From Martensiomyces pterosporus (lineage: Eukaryota; Kickxellomycota; Kickxellomycetes; Kickxellales; Kickxellaceae), in contig MU604000.1 in NCBI GenBank assembly GCA_025201845.1, positions 19,272 to 83,271 on the forward strand: 64,000 bases of DNA, read 5' to 3'. Positions 28,350-39,200 of the stretch are shown here, in pieces (position 1 is the first letter of the stretch; every line of letters starts with the position of its first letter). Under the pieces are notes generated by a model, which searched no databases, had not been told where the DNA came from, and saw only the letters and a list, made by a program, of their open reading frames with translations. The position numbers were made by a program, and so were the translations under genes.

Positions 28350-31300
28350 ATGCACGAGCCTATATTCACGTATTGTCGCGAGATACTCCCTCCCAGCATA
28401 GTGGGGCGAGCAGTGAGTCTCAGCTTTACAGAGGCTGGGAAGGCCAATCTTGCGTTGGCACGTGGAAATTTATTGGAGCTGTACGAGGTGGAGCTGGTTG
28501 AGAGGCGAGCGCGCGGCAGCGACGACAGAGAGGTCCCTGCTGATGAGTACACGCACCGTAACGCAAATGCTGATGAGGTAAGGCGCTTGCTGTCTCCTGG
28601 ATTCAGTAACTGGGGGTGCGCTGTGCCCCAGATTCAAAGGGCAAGCAGGCTAATGGCAGGCATTAAATCCCGTATGTGTAGTTTGACCTTCCGATGATCC
28701 GAGGCGACGCGAAGAGTGGTGGAGCCGGCGACGAGCTCCACGGAAACAAGCAGCCCCAGCTGCACTTGCTGGGGCAATGGAGCCTTCACGGCGCAATTAT
28801 GGATATGCAAGGTGTGCGGTGCGGCACCAAGGGGCGCAAGGGCGTTGACAGCCTGTTGATCTCGTTTCCGGAGGCAAAGATGTCGCTGGTGTCGTTCGAG
28901 CCCAGCACACAAAGCATTGTCACAGAGTCTATCCACTACTACGAACAAGAGGCGCTTATGCAAAAGTCGTTCAACGATAGCCAGTCGTGCGACTTGCGCG
29001 TCGACCCGGCTGGGCGCTGTGCCATCATGCGCATTTACGAGGACCAGCTAGCCGTGCTGCCGCTGATTGCGCCTGACGAGCCAAGCACACAGGGCTCTGC
29101 CAAGCCGTACATGGACAGCTTCGTGGTCAATCTGCGCACGCCGGAAATCAATGTGCGCAACGTTCGGGACTACGTGTTCCTCAACGGCTATTTGGAGCCC
29201 ACGCTTGCACTGCTCCATGAGCAAGAGACAACATGGCCGGGTCTGGTGGAGAGCCGGCGCGACACTTGTGTGGTCTCTGTTCTGTCGCTTGACCTGTCTC
29301 GCCGCACCATGCCGGTCATTCAGACTGCCAGCGGGCTTCCATATGACTGCCAGGTCATTATACCCGTTCCTCAGCCTATAGGCGGTGTTCTTGTGTTTGC
29401 ATCCAGCTCCATTGCGCATATCACCAATGGGTCGATATCGTGCTTGTCGGTGCTGAACAAAGCGGCTGTCCATGGCATTGGAGCATCAATGCGAGAATAC
29501 ATTGACAGCACAAACGAGGCGCTAGGGCTTGTGCTGAGCCCCAGAGATTGCGCGCCGGTGTTTATCAGCCAAAACACATTGGCGCTGTGGACACAGTTGG
29601 GCCAAACATTCCTGCTCAAGCTGGATGGGGAGGGCCGTCGCGTCGAAAGGATTGTTGCCAAGCAATTCTCGGGCACTGATCCCCGCTCAGAGGAGCAAAC
29701 CCCAGGCACCAACACTTGGGACGATTTGTGCATCATACCTTCGTGCGTGGCTGAGCTTCGGCTTTCATACGACGACGCAGGCGGTGGTCAGCGAGGCTCG
29801 TCGTGTTTCTTTGTAGGCGGGTCTTCTGGACGATCCCTTTTGCTTGGTGTCGAATACAAAGGTTCTGCAAAGAAAATAAACACAAAGAGGGCTGGTGGCA
29901 CCGCTGGACGTCCGCCAGCACAGACACAGCAGCAGGACACAGATGCTAGCATGGCCTCTCAGTCGGACGACACAGACATCGATGCGCTGCTGTATGGCGA
30001 TGCGTCGATGGCCCCGCGCACACTCAGCCTGGGAAACATCGATACTCCTGGAACCACCACCGACAGCATGGATGCCAGCGAGGGCGCAGGTGCTGAGGTA
30101 TGGAGCGACAGCGACAGCTGGGCGGCGCATTTCAGATTCACCGTGTACGACGAGATCCTGGGCACGGGGCCAATAACGGATATGGAAGTTGGCGCTTCAG
30201 CAGCAGCGCGAGCAAAGGTTTTTGGCGACGAGGGGCTCGAGCTGGTCACCTGCACGGGAAACGAGTGGCGCGGTTGCTTGCGTGTCCAGCAGCGCCAGGT
30301 TCGGCCAGAGGTCATTGCGTCGTTTGACTTGCCTGGCGCGCCCGCACGCCGGGTGTGGACTGTCCGCTGCCGCAAGGAGTACAACATTGGCGGCGTGATG
30401 CAGGCGGCAGACGACGTCCCGCTCACGGACCTTGCAGACACATTTATGGTCGTCTCGCGCGATGCAAGCACGGCCGTCTTTGCTGCCGGAGACGAGCTGC
30501 AAGAGATGGAGCGCACGGGTTTCTTTACACGGGGCGCAACATTGGAGGTCGGCGAGATCCTTGGCAACACGCGCATCATCCAGGTCCACGCAGACGGCAT
30601 GCTTGTGCTGAGTGCCTCTGGGCGTGAAACACAGGCATTCACATTTGACCATGGCCAGCGAGTTGTCTCTGCCGAAATCGCAGACCCGTATGTGCTTCTG
30701 CGCACATCGCTGGATGACTATATGCTGTTCGAGGCAGACGCTGAGACACGCAAGCTCAATGCAGTTGCGATTCCCAGCGTGTTCGACCCGAGCAAGGTCG
30801 TCTCTACTGCGTTCTTTGAGGATGTCCACCGCGTACTCACAACCACGAAGGAATGGATTGACCACAACCCCGACGCTTTGGAGGAGCAGACTTCGGGAGC
30901 CATGGAGGGCAATGCGCTTGACGCCGATTTGGACTACCTCTATGCCGACAATTCGGGGCTAGGGAAGCGCAAGCAGCCGCACAATAGCCAGCCAAGCAGC
31001 AGTGCCAAGCGCTCCTCGAGGAGAAAGCATGCTGACGCCTACGACGATTTGTACAACGAGGATGAGGAGGACCCCAAGCCAAGCAGCTCCTTGGGCGCTG
31101 GGGACGAGGATGGCGACGAGATAATCACGCACGGCGCAGTGGCTGGCCATCTTTTGCATCGGCCAGAGTCAAAGCCCCAATGGAACGCCGGCGATGAGCA
31201 AGATTCAGAAGCCAGCAACACTGAGGGCATCCGAAACGAGAACCCCTTGTACATGCTGATAGCGCGTACCAATGGCGACCTATGCATCTACCGGCTGCCT

Positions 31301-34114
31301 CAGTTTGACGAAGTCTGGCGCACCACACGCTTCGATTACCTTTCTGACGTCTTGACCGCGGCAGTGACGCCTGTCCCCGGAAAGCCAAATGGCGGTGATG
31401 CTGCAAGCGACAGCGACAGCGACAACGGTAGCGACGAAGGCAGCAGCAAGGATGGCGCTGCTCCCAAGGACGGCATCAACGGAGCACCCAGACAAGGAGC
31501 AGCCAGCTCGGGCAGCATCCCTGGTGCTAGTGACGCAGCCATTCCTGGCACTTCGGCCCATTCGCGAAGACTCGACCAGTTTACGCTTGTTCAGCTTGGT
31601 GGGGCTGATCTGCAAAGCACGTTCTTTGTCGTGCTCTCCACAGCAGGCGAGGTGGTCGTTTACCGAGCATTTGAGCACTGCGCAGTGGAAAACCTGGTCC
31701 ACATCCGCCAGTCGAAAGAGGCACCAGCGGACCTTCAGAGCATGATTGCATACGAGTACGAGAGCCAGCTGGCACTTCGATTTGTGCGTGTCCCGCATGA
31801 CGTCCTTGCATATGACCCCGGATACGAGGCCAAGGTGCGAAGCGCGCAGGCCAAGCAGGCAAGAGCGTTTGAGTCCTGGGACAAGCGGAACAAAGAGCGG
31901 CTGGCGGACTTGGCTGAGGCGGAAAAACTGGCGCGTGAGAAGGCAAAAGCCAAGCAGCGCCGCGAAGAAAGCGATGCAGTTGCCGATTGGGGTGATTCTG
32001 ACAGCGAGACTCCTGGCAGCGACAGTGGCGACGGCAATGCTGGCGCAGGCTCTGAGCACACCGACAACGGAAACAGCATCGACGGCCGCAGCGATCTTGG
32101 CGGCAAAGGTGCTGGCGCTTCTCTGCCAGATGCACAAGCGGAAGACGCGTATATGCCGGCTGATAGCGCCGTGGATGTTTTTGCCGGCAGCTATGAGACG
32201 GAGGGGCAGAGTGGCGAGCAAGGCAGCACGGCTGCTGACGCAAAACGAAGGAGCGAGGATGAGGGTGGCGGGGTGGGGGGCCTTGCTCCGCTTGTACCTG
32301 TGCGCAAGTTCACCGTTCTCGACAACATTGGTGGATACTCGGCCTTGTTTGTCTCTGGCCTGCGTCCTATGATTGTGCTTGTTGGCACCAAGAAGTATGC
32401 CCGTGTCCACCCAGTGCGCCTGCCAGTCAAGCTGCCGCAGCAGCTGCTGCCCCAGGATGCACCCAAGGAATTTGACCCCGTCGCGAACGGCCTACTGACG
32501 CCATGCCGCCCAGTTGTTGGCCTGGCTCGCTTCCATAGCTCGCAGTGTCCGCACGGATTCGTTGCCCTCACGCAGGCCGGAACGCTGGTCATCGGGTCTT
32601 TGCCAGCCTCAGCACAGGCCGCTCGAGGGGGCGTCGAGTTTGATGCGCCGTGGCCTGTGCGCTGCATACCCGTTGGCACGGCGCATGCGGGAGTCAGCAC
32701 GCTTGGCGGAGTGGCATTCCACCCGCAGTCGGGCAGCTATGCCGTTGCCTCAACAACCATCAGCCAGTTCTACATCAAAGAGCCCGACCCTGAAATTGCG
32801 GCCAAGGTTACCGAGGAGGAGCTGCGAAAGGCAGCTGCCACAGATGGCAACGAGACCGGCAGCGACGGGGACAACCAGATCCAGGCACAAGCACTGATGG
32901 CCGGCCTGACTCCCGACCAGCTGGACCCCCAGCAGTCGCTGATTCCAGAGCACCAGCGCCCAAACATCCACACAACGTCAGCGCCGCCGCTTGCGCCGCG
33001 CTTCCACCTCGATCTGCTCAGCCCGGCGACGTGGGAAACCGTCGACACCTACAGCTTTGAGCAGAACGAACACATTGTGGCCATGCAGACGCTGGAGCTG
33101 GAGTCGCGCCAAACCGCAGGTGGCCGCAAGCCCTTCCTTTGTGTGGCTACAGGGTTTATCTTGGGCGAGGACGTGAGCTCGCGTGGCAAGATCTACATCT
33201 TTGACATTGTCGAGGTTGTGCCGCTGCCTGGGCGGCCACAAACAAACCGCAAGCTCAAGCTGCTTTATCAGGAGGAAATCCGCGGCACAATCAGCGCACT
33301 GGGCGAGATGCGAGGCCATGTTGTGGTGTCTGTTGGGTCCAAGATATTTGTGCGGTCGTTTGAGGACAACGAGAAGCTGGTCAGCGTCGCGTTCCTGGAC
33401 TGCCAGAGTTGGGTCAAGTCTCTGGTTGGGCTCAAGAGCTTCCTATTGATCGGCGACCTTGTGAACAGCATCTGGTTCGCTGGATTCCAAGAAGAAGGGC
33501 CTACGAAAGTACAGATCCTGGGCCGGGACTACTACAACAAGCTGGCAGTCGAGCAAGCTGACTTTTTGATTCGTGGAAGCCAGCTTTTGTTTCTGGTTGC
33601 AGACACGTACGGGCAGCTTCACTTCTTCAGCTATGCGCCGCACGATGCTCACTCATTCAAGGGCCAGAAGTTGCTTCGAAGGGGCGAGTACAACCTGCGT
33701 TCGCGAGTCGCAAGCATCAAGCGCCTGGTGACCCATGCGAGCCCGAGTTTGCCCGACGAGTCTCAGCATCAGCATCAGCAGGTGTGCCTGGTAGCTACGG
33801 CGTCAGGTGCAATCCAGGCGATATCGATGGTGCCAGAGAGGACATTCAAGCGCATGCATCGCATGAACACTCAGCTGGTGCATGGCGTACCGCCGCTGGC
33901 TGGGCTGAACCCCAGAGAGTACCGCTCAGTGCCTCTGCATCTGCGCCAGTACCACTCACCCAAGCGGACTGTGCTGGATGCGGATCTGCTCGTGCCCCTG
34001 TTTGCCCACGGGTCAGTCCTGCGCCAGCGCGAGATAGCCCAGCGCGTTGGAACAACTGCCGACAGAGTCATGCGCGATATCATCGGCGTGGAGCAATCGT
34101 TTGCATTCCTCTAG
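28350..34114 (+). CDS. CFT1: Cleavage and polyadenylation factor subunit Cft1/CPSF160 (two exons)
   Basis: Exon 1 28350-28577, exon 2 28682-34114; intron of 104 bases (GTAAGG to TGTGTAG, CTAAT branch-like element near 28650), phase 0. The product is 1886 residues, longer than human CPSF160 (1442) or yeast Cft1 (1357). Exon 1 gives FTYCREILPPSIVGRAVSLSF and LALARGNLLELYEV, the conserved first blade; exon 2 resumes with FDLPMIRGD. CPSF1 landmarks follow: LLISFPEAKMSLVSFEP, DPAGRCAIMRIY, and near the C-terminus IWFAGFQEE, QADFLI and LHFFSYAP. Cft1 scaffolds AAUAAA recognition in 3'-end processing. Extra length comes from acidic/basic low-complexity inserts at about 836-890, 980-1030 and 1145-1230, including a bipartite-type basic patch (KRSSRRKH). 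The final 150 residues carry the CPSF_A domain. Confidence 0.94.
28578..28681 (+). other. Intron of CFT1
   Basis: GTAAGG donor, TAG acceptor, 104 bases, between codons. It joins the first propeller strands to the rest without altering frame. Confidence 0.88.
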
Positions 34115-34588
34115 AACAGATAAAAATTTTCGGGAAACTGGCTAGGCAAAAAAAAAAAAGCACCACAGCAGTTGGAGGCAAGTAAACGGGACTAGTAGCA
34201 GCAGTTTTACGCCATTATCTCAGCAGCGGCTTTGCGCCAGGTTTATCCTCTTTTCTCTTTTCTCTTTTCTCTTTTCTCTTTTCCTCTTCTCTTTTCCCTT
34301 TTCCTCTTCTCTTTTCCACTCTTTTTCATAGCTCAGCTTCGGTTTCTTCTTTCTAGTACACCATTCTAGACACCTTAGCAGCCAGAGGTAATAGCGGTGC
34401 CTCGCGCTCACTTGCTTCGTTTGCTTGAGCTGCGTTGCCCTCACCACTGCACAGAGTGCAATTCACGCTACCCCGTGCACATGAGCTAGTTGTAACCCAG
34501 CGCTAAATTCCACGCATTCTCGCTAACAGCAGCTGCCCCTTATGTTCGCGGCACAAACAATAGGCATGCGCTGAGAAGAGCAAGAACC
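34115..34588. other. Intergenic with A-run and pyrimidine repeat
   Basis: Contains an 11-base A run at about 34149 and a long CT-rich repeat. The right part is the promoter of the phosphatidylserine synthase gene. No ORF of interest. Confidence 0.5.
34246..34325. repeat. CTCTTTT pyrimidine repeat
   Basis: About 80 bases of pure C/T built from TTTTCTC and TTTTCCTCTTCTC units. Its strand asymmetry could form an H-DNA triplex or serve as a fungal CT-box promoter element for the downstream gene. Confidence 0.85.
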
Positions 34589-35869
34589 ATGTCTGATCCA
34601 CAAACCGAAGCAAGAGAGGGGCTGTCTCTTCAGCAGCGCCGCGCGCTGGCAGCAGCCGCGCATGCACGAACCGCTCGTGGCGTGTCGCCGGTTTTCCACG
34701 AGTCGATTGATCCCACACTGGAGTTCTTCTACCACCCACGGACGCTCTCAGTGCTTGTTGTGCTGCTCGCCGGCTTCCTCTACATCGCTCTGTATGTCGA
34801 CCCGTCAAACGATATGCTGAACACAAAGTGGGGGTTGGTCGCGCTGTGCTCGGTGTTTGTTGTTGTTTCTGTTGTCTTGTTTAGAGACGGTCCGTTTATT
34901 CGTCCTCACCCTGCGTTCTGGCGTGTTGTTTTGGCGTTCAACGTCCTGTACGAAATGTTTCTGGTGTTTCTATTGTTCCAGAGCAAGCAGACTGGCCGCC
35001 AGATGATGCGGTTCTTTGACCCGGCATTGGGCGCCGAGCTGCCTGAGCGGTCATACGGCGACAACTGTGCGCTGACTGTGGAGAACCTGCGTGACGGGAT
35101 CGATATCTTTGTGCTGGCTCACTCGGTTGGCTGGTTCGGGAAGACACTTATCATCCGCAACCACACCATGTGCTGGATCCTGTCCATCACATTCGAGCTC
35201 TTGGAGTACTCGCTGGCGCACCAGCTCCCCAACTTTAACGAGTGCTGGTGGGACCACTGGATCCTCGACGTGCTCACGTGCAACTGGCTAGGAATCTACG
35301 TGGGCATGAAGTGGTGCGAGTATTTCAAGGTGAAGACCTACACGTGGCACGGAATCCGCGAAATCCCGTCGATCAAGGGCAAGATCAGCCGTGCTGGTGC
35401 CCAGTTCACGCCGCACAGCTGGACCGTCTACGAGTGGGCGCCCACTCGCCGGTTCAAGAACTTTGCGGGCTTCATCATGTTTGCCGTTCTCATCATGCTA
35501 GCCGAGCTCAACGTGTTCTACCTCAAGTCGCTGCTGTGGGTTCCGCCCGAGCACCCACTGGTCATTGCTCGCCTGTCCCTGCTGTTCCTGTTTGCTCTGC
35601 CCAGCGCGCGCGAATACTACGAGTACTACTCCAACCCACGCTGCAAGCGCATGGGTGCGCACTGCTGGATGCTGATCGCCACATTGCTTACCGAGCTTCT
35701 GATCATCGTCAAGTTTGCACGCGGCGAGTTCGCCGAGCCCTTCCCGCAGCACGTCGTCATTTTCTGGTCTGTTGTGGCCGCCCTGATTGCTGGCTTCTCC
35801 GTGTGGCAGTTTGTTCTGTCGCCCAGGCTCAGTGGTGCTAGCGGGAACGGAAAGCCCAAATCCGACTAG
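34589..35869 (+). CDS. Phosphatidylserine synthase, base-exchange (PTDSS) type
   Basis: 426 residues, intron-free, at the family's length (human PTDSS1 473). It exchanges serine for the head group of PC or PE at the ER. After a polar N-terminus, FYHPRTLSVLVVLL starts the first of about eight to nine transmembrane segments. Family-defining stretches are LFRDGPFIRPHPAFWR, FFDPALG, HSVGWFGKTLIIRNH, FELLEYSLAHQLPNFNECWW, DHWILDVLTCNWLGIYVG and FTPHSWTVYEW. It is unlike yeast Cho1, which is a CDP-alcohol phosphotransferase with a DGx2ARx8Gx3Dx3D motif, absent here. The neighbours CFT1 and LAP are unrelated. Confidence 0.93.
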   Translation: MSDPQTEAREGLSLQQRRALAAAAHARTARGVSPVFHESIDPTLEFFYHPRTLSVLVVLLAGFLYIALYVDPSNDMLNTKWGLVALCSVFVVVSVVLFRDGPFIRPHPAFWRVVLAFNVLYEMFLVFLLFQSKQTGRQMMRFFDPALGAELPERSYGDNCALTVENLRDGIDIFVLAHSVGWFGKTLIIRNHTMCWILSITFELLEYSLAHQLPNFNECWWDHWILDVLTCNWLGIYVGMKWCEYFKVKTYTWHGIREIPSIKGKISRAGAQFTPHSWTVYEWAPTRRFKNFAGFIMFAVLIMLAELNVFYLKSLLWVPPEHPLVIARLSLLFLFALPSAREYYEYYSNPRCKRMGAHCWMLIATLLTELLIIVKFARGEFAEPFPQHVVIFWSVVAALIAGFSVWQFVLSPRLSGASGNGKPKSD

Positions 35870-36251
35870 ATCCTCGCATTCTTTACTAGCATTTAGCAGC
35901 TGAAGTACCAGTGCCTGTCGCTTTGTTCTTGATGCCCTAGCCCATTTAGAGTGGATAATCCTTGGTCAGCGCCCGCAGCCCAGGCCTATCGGTCCTTTTG
36001 GTCTCCTGCGGATAATCCGGACCGATAATACCGATATCTATTGATCACTGCGGCTGCCGTAGTGCTCTTTGCAGCTGGAATTTCTCACGGCCGCTGAAAA
36101 AAAATTGGGATAGGGGCTGGCTGTGTTTTTGGGCGAGACACTGATCCGGTTTTTGTATAAAGGGCAGGGTGCGGGGTGCTTTCCGTGGGGCTTTCCTTGC
36201 CTTTCTCTGTTTTCGTTTTTATATTCAAGCGAGGCTATTCAAAACAACGAA
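35870..36251. promoter_or_regulatory. LAP promoter with paired GGATAATCC sites and TATA box
   Basis: GGATAATCC occurs at 35953-35961 and again at 36010-36018; a degenerate copy, CCGATAATACC, follows. The motif contains both a GATA core and TAATCC, the target of K50-type homeodomains. TATAAAG at 36156-36162 lies about 95 bases upstream of the leucyl aminopeptidase ATG. Function is inferred. Confidence 0.4.
36156..36162 (+). promoter_or_regulatory. TATA box of the leucyl aminopeptidase gene
   Basis: TATAAAG lies about 95 bases upstream of the start codon, a plausible fungal distance. Confidence 0.5.
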
Positions 36252-39200
36252 ATGAGTGCTCTTCCGGAAATTAGAATTCACTCCGACCTCGGCACGCTCT
36301 CCGCTGCCAGCTACGATGCACTCGTCGCTGTGTACACCAAGCTGGACTCGCTGAGCTCGCTCTCTGGCTCCGCCACTGCCTGGGTCGAGGCAGTCAGGCC
36401 CTTCAGCCAGGTGGACAAGGAGTTTGGAAACTCGGTCGCGCTTATCCCTTCCGCTTCTGTTGGTGGCGGCCGTCTTGTTCTCTCCCCCACTGGAACGCTC
36501 AACGACGACACTGATGACGTGAGGAAATACCAGGGTAAGCCTTGGAGCCTGGAGCAGCGCTGTTTGGACCCTCCTCCGCCTTGCGTGGCTGCCCGCTCTT
36601 TTGGGATGGCCCCCTGGCGGGCCAGAGGTTGAGGCAGGGCACACATGCATGATCCTGTGATATTCATATGGCAAGCAGGCCCCTGCCTTGCAGACGCGAG
36701 TGCCTTGCCTTGTGGATCCCTTATTTTCCTGGATTAAGCACAATACCTGCCCATTGATAGCTAACCTACATGTGTCATAACCAAGTCTGATTTTTATCGC
36801 TGGCAACGTAGAGGCTGTGAAGGCCGGTGTCGCGAGGGCTATCGAGGCTGGGGCCAAGCGCCCAGCCGTCCTCCTCGCACAGTCCCCTCCGGCTGTCGGC
36901 GAGGTTCCCGATGCTGATTTCTCGCGCTGGATCGAAGTCGCTCTTCTTGGAGCCCTTGATGCCTCGTATGTCACCCTTGTTGTCCGCGAGCACCGCCAGG
37001 CTACCCAGGGAGCCGAGGCTGTTCTGGAGAAGCTGTCTTCGATCGACCTTGTTGTTCCTGGATCCGTCAGCGCTGCTGACCTGGACAAGGCTGCAAAGCG
37101 CGTCAAGGCCATCGAGTCTGGCCGCCGCTTGGCTGTTGGTAAGATGACGTGATGGGTGCATGGTGACTCGCTATAGCCTGATCTGCATGCTTGGATCAAG
37201 CTGGCTCTGTGCACCTTGCTTGAGCCGCACAGCGGCTACGCCCCTTATACGTATGCCACTGCGCTGCTGGTTGATCTGAGTGGTGCTGGTATCGAATCAC
37301 CCGTCGCCCTGCTAACATCTAAGCGCGCCATGCCAACGGCACCCTGCCGGTTTTATTTTTATTTTTATTTTGTGCTTGAGCGGAGAGTAGACATGGGCTA
37401 CGGCGATCCTGAGCGTATGACCCCCTACAGCTGCGCAGAGATCATTGAGGCGGCTGTGAAGGCGATCCCCGGAATCGAGTACCAGGAGATCAAGGACCTC
37501 GACGTGCTCAGGAAGGAGTACCCTCTGCTGTACAACTCGGCGCGCGCCTCGCTTGCAGGTAAAGTAGAAATGAGCATTGTCCTTGTCCTCCCCCTGCTGC
37601 TCTTGCTGCTGATGCTTCGCTGCTGCTCTTCCGATGGCGCCCGCATACACCCGGCACTAGTGGGGTGTCTCGGCTAGATGCGGGGCGCAAGCACAAGGAA
37701 CAAACCTACACGCATGCACATTTGTGTCGTGGGGTGCGTCTATTTTTATCCACTTCAGCCGTGTGCCGGCAGCAGCCCTTTGTTTGATGTCTGGACGATG
37801 GTTTTTGGTTTTGCATACATTGTCAGCGCCCCGGGCTCATTTTTCTTTTGGCGGTGGTACCATGTTTGACAAGAAAGGAAATGGCGTTGGTAGTGCCAAG
37901 CCCAATGTTTGCTTTGTCCACAATCTACCCCTTGGCGCGAATCCTGCTCTCCTGCTGCTCTCTTGATGGCGATTCACTGGCATGCGTTTGTGTGTCATGG
38001 CAGGCGGCTTGAATGAGGGTGCATACTGATTGTGGATTGACCGTAAACAATCCTTGCAACGTCCTTGCCTGCCATGCGACGATCAGTGCTCCCTCTGCCT
38101 GTCCCTCCTTGCCCCTTCCCTCTATCTTCCTAGCACATCGCCCATAGCCCCTCGTTTCTTGTTCCCTCAAAGGGCAGCAATCTATGCATGTACTTGCGCA
38201 TCGGCAGTTGCAATGCCAGTGACGCTGGAACTTGCACACACATTGCAACGGCTCATTAACAGGAGCGACGCAAAGCAAAACACGTCATGCGACCCCAGGC
38301 TTTTAATGAGTAACATAAAATGGGGAGGCGACAAAGCGCAAACACTGCTGCGTCTGCCCAGAGACATGCGTTTGGCTGCCATTCTACAGCCCTTGCTGCT
38401 ATATGGAAGACTAGAGTGCGTGCGTGCTATGAACTATGTTTAGCTGCCCTGGGGATGTCTTCCTTTGCTTTTGGGATTGCATCGGATTGGCAGCAGCCTG
38501 GACAGCCTCCTTTTTGGCTTCAGCGCCATATATTCTCATCATGTATTTTGTTTTTGGTGTGCACAGACCGCAGATCCCAATGCCTTCCACTCCCGCACAC
38601 TTGCCGCTGCTGCTGCCGTCCTCATTGTTTGACGCGTTATTGACTCTATTGAGCTTGTTCTAAACGCGCGTCTGCAGCGGGTGCTCGTTTGCCGCCGTCA
38701 TGTATATCTGCTTAGAGAAGAAGACGTGGCCGTGCGTTGTGAAGCTTGAGTACAGGTCTCCCGAGCCAGCCAAGGTTAATGAACAGTAAGTGCACGCCTC
38801 TCTTCTAAAATGGAAAACATGCGCGCACACGCGCACACACACACGCACACGCACACGCACACATATGCTCGTCCAAGTGATGAGCGCTGTGCATACATTT
38901 CTTTTGGTTTCCGCCCACCAGATATCGGCATATCGAGAGTCGCTGTACCCCTTATTTGGAAGAGCACATCTTTTGAGTTTTTCGATTTGCATTTCGATGA
39001 TGCGACTCTGGTGTGATTTGCTGGGTTTGAATTGCGCTTTTGCATTTGCTGTGTCCGTGCTGCTTTGTGTCGGATTGGCATGGGCTTGATTTCTTCTCTT
39101 TTTTCAAGCAACATTTCGTTTAGGAACGGAAGGGATGGAGCTTTGCATGTATGAGCGTTTGTGTGTGCGGGTGTGCGTGTGTGCGGGTGTGCAGGCGTGC

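Noticed and set aside
31280..32410. 376-codon minus-strand frame inside CFT1
   Set aside because: It sits opposite the low-complexity inserts of CFT1; composition is irregular and no domain is visible.
38676..38715. Alternative acceptor CTGCAG at 38676-38677 for aminopeptidase exon 4
   Set aside because: With the phase-1 donor it leads to a stop within about 12 codons and puts KLEYRS out of frame; CTTAG at 38715 keeps the frame and the total length closes to a multiple of three.
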